Source: Ferruginibacter sp. (GTDB lineage: Bacteria; Bacteroidota; Bacteroidia; Chitinophagales; Chitinophagaceae). From it: a stretch of DNA of 8,610 bases. A model generated the notes under the pieces. The model was not told the origin of the DNA. It saw only the letters and a list, made by a program, of their open reading frames with translations, and did not search any database. The DNA lies in NCBI GenBank assembly GCA_018057635.1, contig JAGPDJ010000075.1, positions 1-8,610 on the forward strand. The letters are read 5' to 3'. Made by a program: the position numbers and the translations under genes. This document shows positions 6,122 through 8,610 of the stretch, one piece after another; within the stretch, counting starts at the first letter, position 1, and the number at the start of each line of letters is the position of its first letter.

Positions 6122-7924
6122 ATGAAACAATTATTCACTTTTACCATTTTATTATTTATATTATGTAAAGGATACGCAGGTAATATTTCCATTTCATTCA
6201 TAACACCGCAATCAAACCAGCTTTCAGGTAGTACATTATCAATATCGGTATCAGTAGTTTCCACTTACCAGGTTACAAATGTTACAGCGAATGTAAGCGG
6301 ACATCAATCAGCACTTGTTTACGATAACTGGTCAGGGTATTTTACCGGCAGCCTTCTACTTACGGGATTAGCTGAAGGAATTACTTACCAACTGGATGTA
6401 GTGGTAACAGATATTTTCAATACCCAGCAACCCGCTTCCATAAATTTTATTTATGCTAACCCGCCCGCAGTTAATATCAATTTACCTTTAGCATATACCA
6501 ATGCCTACCCTTCCCTGGCAGTTAAGGCTAACTGCACCGGGCCGGATACCAGTACACTTCGGGTAAAAATTCAGGTTGGCTTTCAAACTGCTTTTGATCA
6601 AAATTTCAGCAATGCTATTGATACCAGTATCCGGCTTCACCCCTCCCAGTCAGCATATGCAGTGATCTACTTTTCAGCAACAGATAGATGGGGGCAGGTA
6701 ACCAATACGAACAGAATCATTCTTTTTGATAGCAGTATTTTTTTATCACCTATATATACAGGGCATGATAAGATATTTGATTTTAATTATAATAAAGTAA
6801 TCGAGGTAGATGAACAATATCAGGGTAAGATCGTTGACATTGCCAGTGCTAATTCTACAGTTGTAGGCAATGGACTACCTCACCGCATAGATAATGAGGG
6901 TTTAACGTATATTACTCCATTTGGAGTAATATACGGCCAGAATCAAAATGGCCATCCGTACGACTGGAATAATGCGGTTCTGTATTCAATTGGCCCGGGC
7001 GATGGATCTACAAAAAAAACCATAAACAGCAGCGGTCAGTATGCCACCTGGCAAAGAGTTGCCGGCCCAAATCAGACAGATGTTTATTTAAGAAATCTTG
7101 CAACCCAAAGCGACCAGGTTATTGCTACTTTTTATGAATATTTTGAAGACAACAGTGTTGCTTCAAACGGAGTTGTTGTATATAGGAATGATCAGTCAAA
7201 TCTTATTAAATATAAGAATGGTATGCTTATACCATTAACCAATAATGACGGTTTTACCATATTCAATTTAAATCCGTTAACTGATGGTAACTATGTTGCC
7301 TATTTGAAAAGACAGGTAATGTTCAATGAATTCGCTATTTATTTACACAACGGAGTTTCAGAAATCTTACTAAGTGATCTTGGCGCTTATACAGCAGGTG
7401 AGGGCCCGCAACCAGGAGCAAATTACCAGGTGAATAATAAATTTATAGCCTATAACAAACCAGGCACTTCCGGCCAACTGCAGATATGGCTAAGGGATAG
7501 TACAGGAGTAAATACACAGGTAACCTATTTTAATACAAGCAGCACCATTGAAGGTCTTTCTCCTAACGGCGATATCGTGTATAAAAATGATGGTAAAAGA
7601 TATTATGCCAAAAAAGGGGTAGTACAGGTACCAAGGTCATTGGGTGAAGCTGTTGGAAGAGTGTGCTACCGGGATTCTTCGTGGTATGTTTTAGAAGGAA
7701 GGTATGTGAAAAAACTTCTGGTAAATGCCTATGTAACTGTAGCTAATGGAAACTGGAATGATCCATCAATATGGGAAAACAATATGGTACCACCACCCAA
7801 TGCTGACATCATTATATTAAATACCGTTATAGTGAATGTAAATACAACCTGTAACTCTTTACATGTTAATCCCCCTGGAAGTGTTACCGTATCAACTGGT
7901 GTTACATTTACGGTATTGCATTAG
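6122..7924 (+). CDS. Exported multidomain beta protein, function unknown
   Basis: A 600-residue protein I cannot assign to a named family. The N-terminus MKQLFTFTILLFILCKGYAG is a signal peptide, with probable cleavage near residue 19-20. The Cys at 15 is preceded by FIL, which is a poor lipobox. Residues about 21-111 and 113-203 look like two Ig/fibronectin-like beta domains, the first ending in DVVVTDIFNTQQPASINFIY. Residues about 210-535 contain repeated strands separated by Asn/Asp/Gly turns, such as GQYATWQRVAGPNQTDVYLR and GNYVAYLKR...FAIYLHNG. These resemble blades of a TolB-like beta-propeller that reads out periodic 'state' segments. Residues 538-600 form an 'NGNWNDPSIWENNMVPPPNAD' module followed by short beta strands, a module I associate with large secreted Bacteroidota proteins. 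The protein stops there, without a recognisable type IX secretion sorting domain. No enzyme motif is visible. It is flanked by an unrelated RRM gene and a convergent helicase, so context gives no role. A surface or periplasmic binding role is inference. Confidence 0.85.
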   Translation: MKQLFTFTILLFILCKGYAGNISISFITPQSNQLSGSTLSISVSVVSTYQVTNVTANVSGHQSALVYDNWSGYFTGSLLLTGLAEGITYQLDVVVTDIFNTQQPASINFIYANPPAVNINLPLAYTNAYPSLAVKANCTGPDTSTLRVKIQVGFQTAFDQNFSNAIDTSIRLHPSQSAYAVIYFSATDRWGQVTNTNRIILFDSSIFLSPIYTGHDKIFDFNYNKVIEVDEQYQGKIVDIASANSTVVGNGLPHRIDNEGLTYITPFGVIYGQNQNGHPYDWNNAVLYSIGPGDGSTKKTINSSGQYATWQRVAGPNQTDVYLRNLATQSDQVIATFYEYFEDNSVASNGVVVYRNDQSNLIKYKNGMLIPLTNNDGFTIFNLNPLTDGNYVAYLKRQVMFNEFAIYLHNGVSEILLSDLGAYTAGEGPQPGANYQVNNKFIAYNKPGTSGQLQIWLRDSTGVNTQVTYFNTSSTIEGLSPNGDIVYKNDGKRYYAKKGVVQVPRSLGEAVGRVCYRDSSWYVLEGRYVKKLLVNAYVTVANGNWNDPSIWENNMVPPPNADIIILNTVIVNVNTTCNSLHVNPPGSVTVSTGVTFTVLH

Positions 7925-8280
7925 CAATTTTATTCTATCATACCAATAACATTATTAAAACGATGATGCTTAAATAGCCTGCATACTTTTAGCAAAATAC
8001 CTGCTCAAAAATGCACAATTCAATTTACCAGGATGTTTTGATGTTTCTTATTTACAGGAGTTAAATGGATTTAAGACCCTGTTTATTCTCCTTACAACAT
8101 TAATACAGATGACAGGTTCAGCAAAATTATCTGGATTCAAAATATAAAAAAAAGACAACTTGTTAAGCCCAAAATTCCTTGCATGAATTTTTGCTTCTGC
8201 TCCTTTTACGTACAGATAGCAACATATTATCGGGTTTCTATAACAACTATAAATATATAAGGCATGAAGTGCTTAAAAAT
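7925..8280. other. Intergenic region between convergent genes
   Basis: About 356 A/T-rich bases lie between the stops of the secreted-protein gene and the helicase gene. I see no credible gene, RNA or strong terminator. Reading past 7924 in the other two frames gives no continuation of the beta module, so there is no sign of a recent frameshift there. Minor palindromes are TTAAAT-GG-ATTTAA near 8062-8075 and a 7-bp A/T stem at 8171-8191. Confidence 0.5.
8171..8191 (-). terminator. Weak A/T-rich stem-loop downstream of the helicase gene
   Basis: AAAATTC (8171-8177) and GAATTTT (8185-8191) form a perfect 7-bp stem around a 7-base loop. On the minus strand a run of eight Ts follows only about 20 bases later, so this is at best a poor terminator for the helicase transcript. 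Confidence 0.2.
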
Positions 8281-8610
8281 CTACAGGCTGAATTCCCATA
8301 CGCTCCTATAATTTCCAAATTTTTCAACATAGCCCAGGAAGGAGTTATAAAACGGATCAGCTCCAATGGTGGCACTATCTCCGATAACAAACAATTGTTC
8401 TTTTGCCCTTGTAATAGCCACATTCATTCTCCGGTAATCTTTTAAAAAACCAATCTCTGTTTCATCATTGCTCCTCACCAGAGACAATATGATTGTTTCT
8501 TCTTCCTGGCCCTGGAAGCTGTCGATGGTACTGATTCGCATTTGTTTGGGCAAAACTTCCTTTGCTGCTGCAACCTGTCCGGCATAAGGAGAAATAAAAG
8601 CTGTTTTCTG
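8281..8610 (-). CDS. UPF1/DNA2-like superfamily 1 helicase, C-terminal part
   Basis: Only the last 109 residues are in the window. The frame stays open through the right edge (its first visible residues are QKTAFISPYAGQVAAAKEV), so the true start lies beyond 8610. Three helicase-core elements of the second RecA domain are clear: ISPYAGQV, motif V TIDSFQGQEEETIILSLVRS, and motif VI RRMNVAITRAKEQLFVIGD with the arginine finger expected in AITRAK. The ending, FGNYRSVWEFSL, resembles the C-terminus of bacterial IGHMBP2/UPF1-like ATPases of about 630 residues. Such enzymes use ATP to move along single-stranded nucleic acid; the cellular role of the bacterial members is poorly defined. A PD-(D/E)XK nuclease or other fused domain upstream cannot be excluded because it would be outside the window. 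The gene converges on the secreted-protein gene. Confidence 0.9.
   Translation of the reverse strand, partial: QKTAFISPYAGQVAAAKEVLPKQMRISTIDSFQGQEEETIILSLVRSNDETEIGFLKDYRRMNVAITRAKEQLFVIGDSATIGADPFYNSFLGYVEKFGNYRSVWEFSL

Noticed and set aside
6122..6181. Lipoprotein signal on the 6122 gene (Cys15)
   Set aside because: The residues before Cys15 are FIL, lacking the small residue needed at -1, and a normal cleavage site at KGYAG follows.
8179..8445. Plus-strand 88-residue frame with a Leu-rich start
   Set aside because: More than half lies antisense to the clear helicase frame, and the rest resembles no protein. The hydrophobic MHEFLLLLLL run comes from a CT-rich stretch.

Overview
The window looks like a piece of a Bacteroidota chromosome, most likely Chitinophagaceae or a close relative. 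This is inferred from the low-GC, A/T-rich intergenic DNA, the lack of Shine-Dalgarno sequences, the thrA-thrB-thrC order with a fused aspartokinase/homoserine dehydrogenase, the small RRM protein with a Gly-rich tail, and the style of the secreted multidomain protein. No database search was possible.

Layout. Positions 1-170 lie downstream of thrC and hold a cluster of tight palindromes that looks like a dispersed intergenic repeat. Positions 171-4859 (minus strand) are a compact thrABC operon: ThrA makes homoserine from aspartate (with aspartate-semialdehyde dehydrogenase encoded elsewhere), ThrB phosphorylates homoserine, and ThrC converts it to threonine. The spacing is 9 nt between thrA and thrB, and 0 nt between thrB and thrC. 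Positions 4860-5391 are a divergent intergenic region. Its thrA-proximal half contains a short reading frame ending in a Thr/Ile-rich stretch, a perfect hairpin built on the last Thr codons, and a G/C-rich stem-loop followed by a U-rich tract just before thrA. Together these resemble a threonine attenuator, although the hairpins could also be a dispersed repeat. Positions 5392-5802 (plus) encode an RRM RNA-binding protein, followed by a good intrinsic terminator. Positions 6122-7924 (plus) encode a 600-residue exported protein with Ig-like, propeller-like and 'NGNW-DPS-W' beta regions, of unknown function. Positions 8281-8610 (minus) hold the C-terminal end of a UPF1/DNA2-like SF1 helicase that continues past the window edge and converges on the secreted-protein gene.

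Most of the window is ordinary housekeeping. The part most worth a second look is the thrA leader, where leader peptide, alternative hairpins and U-tract fit a classical 1:2 / 2:3 / 3:4 attenuation scheme. Second is the palindrome family on both sides of the operon. I did not find a defence system, mobile element, CRISPR array, tRNA or rRNA.
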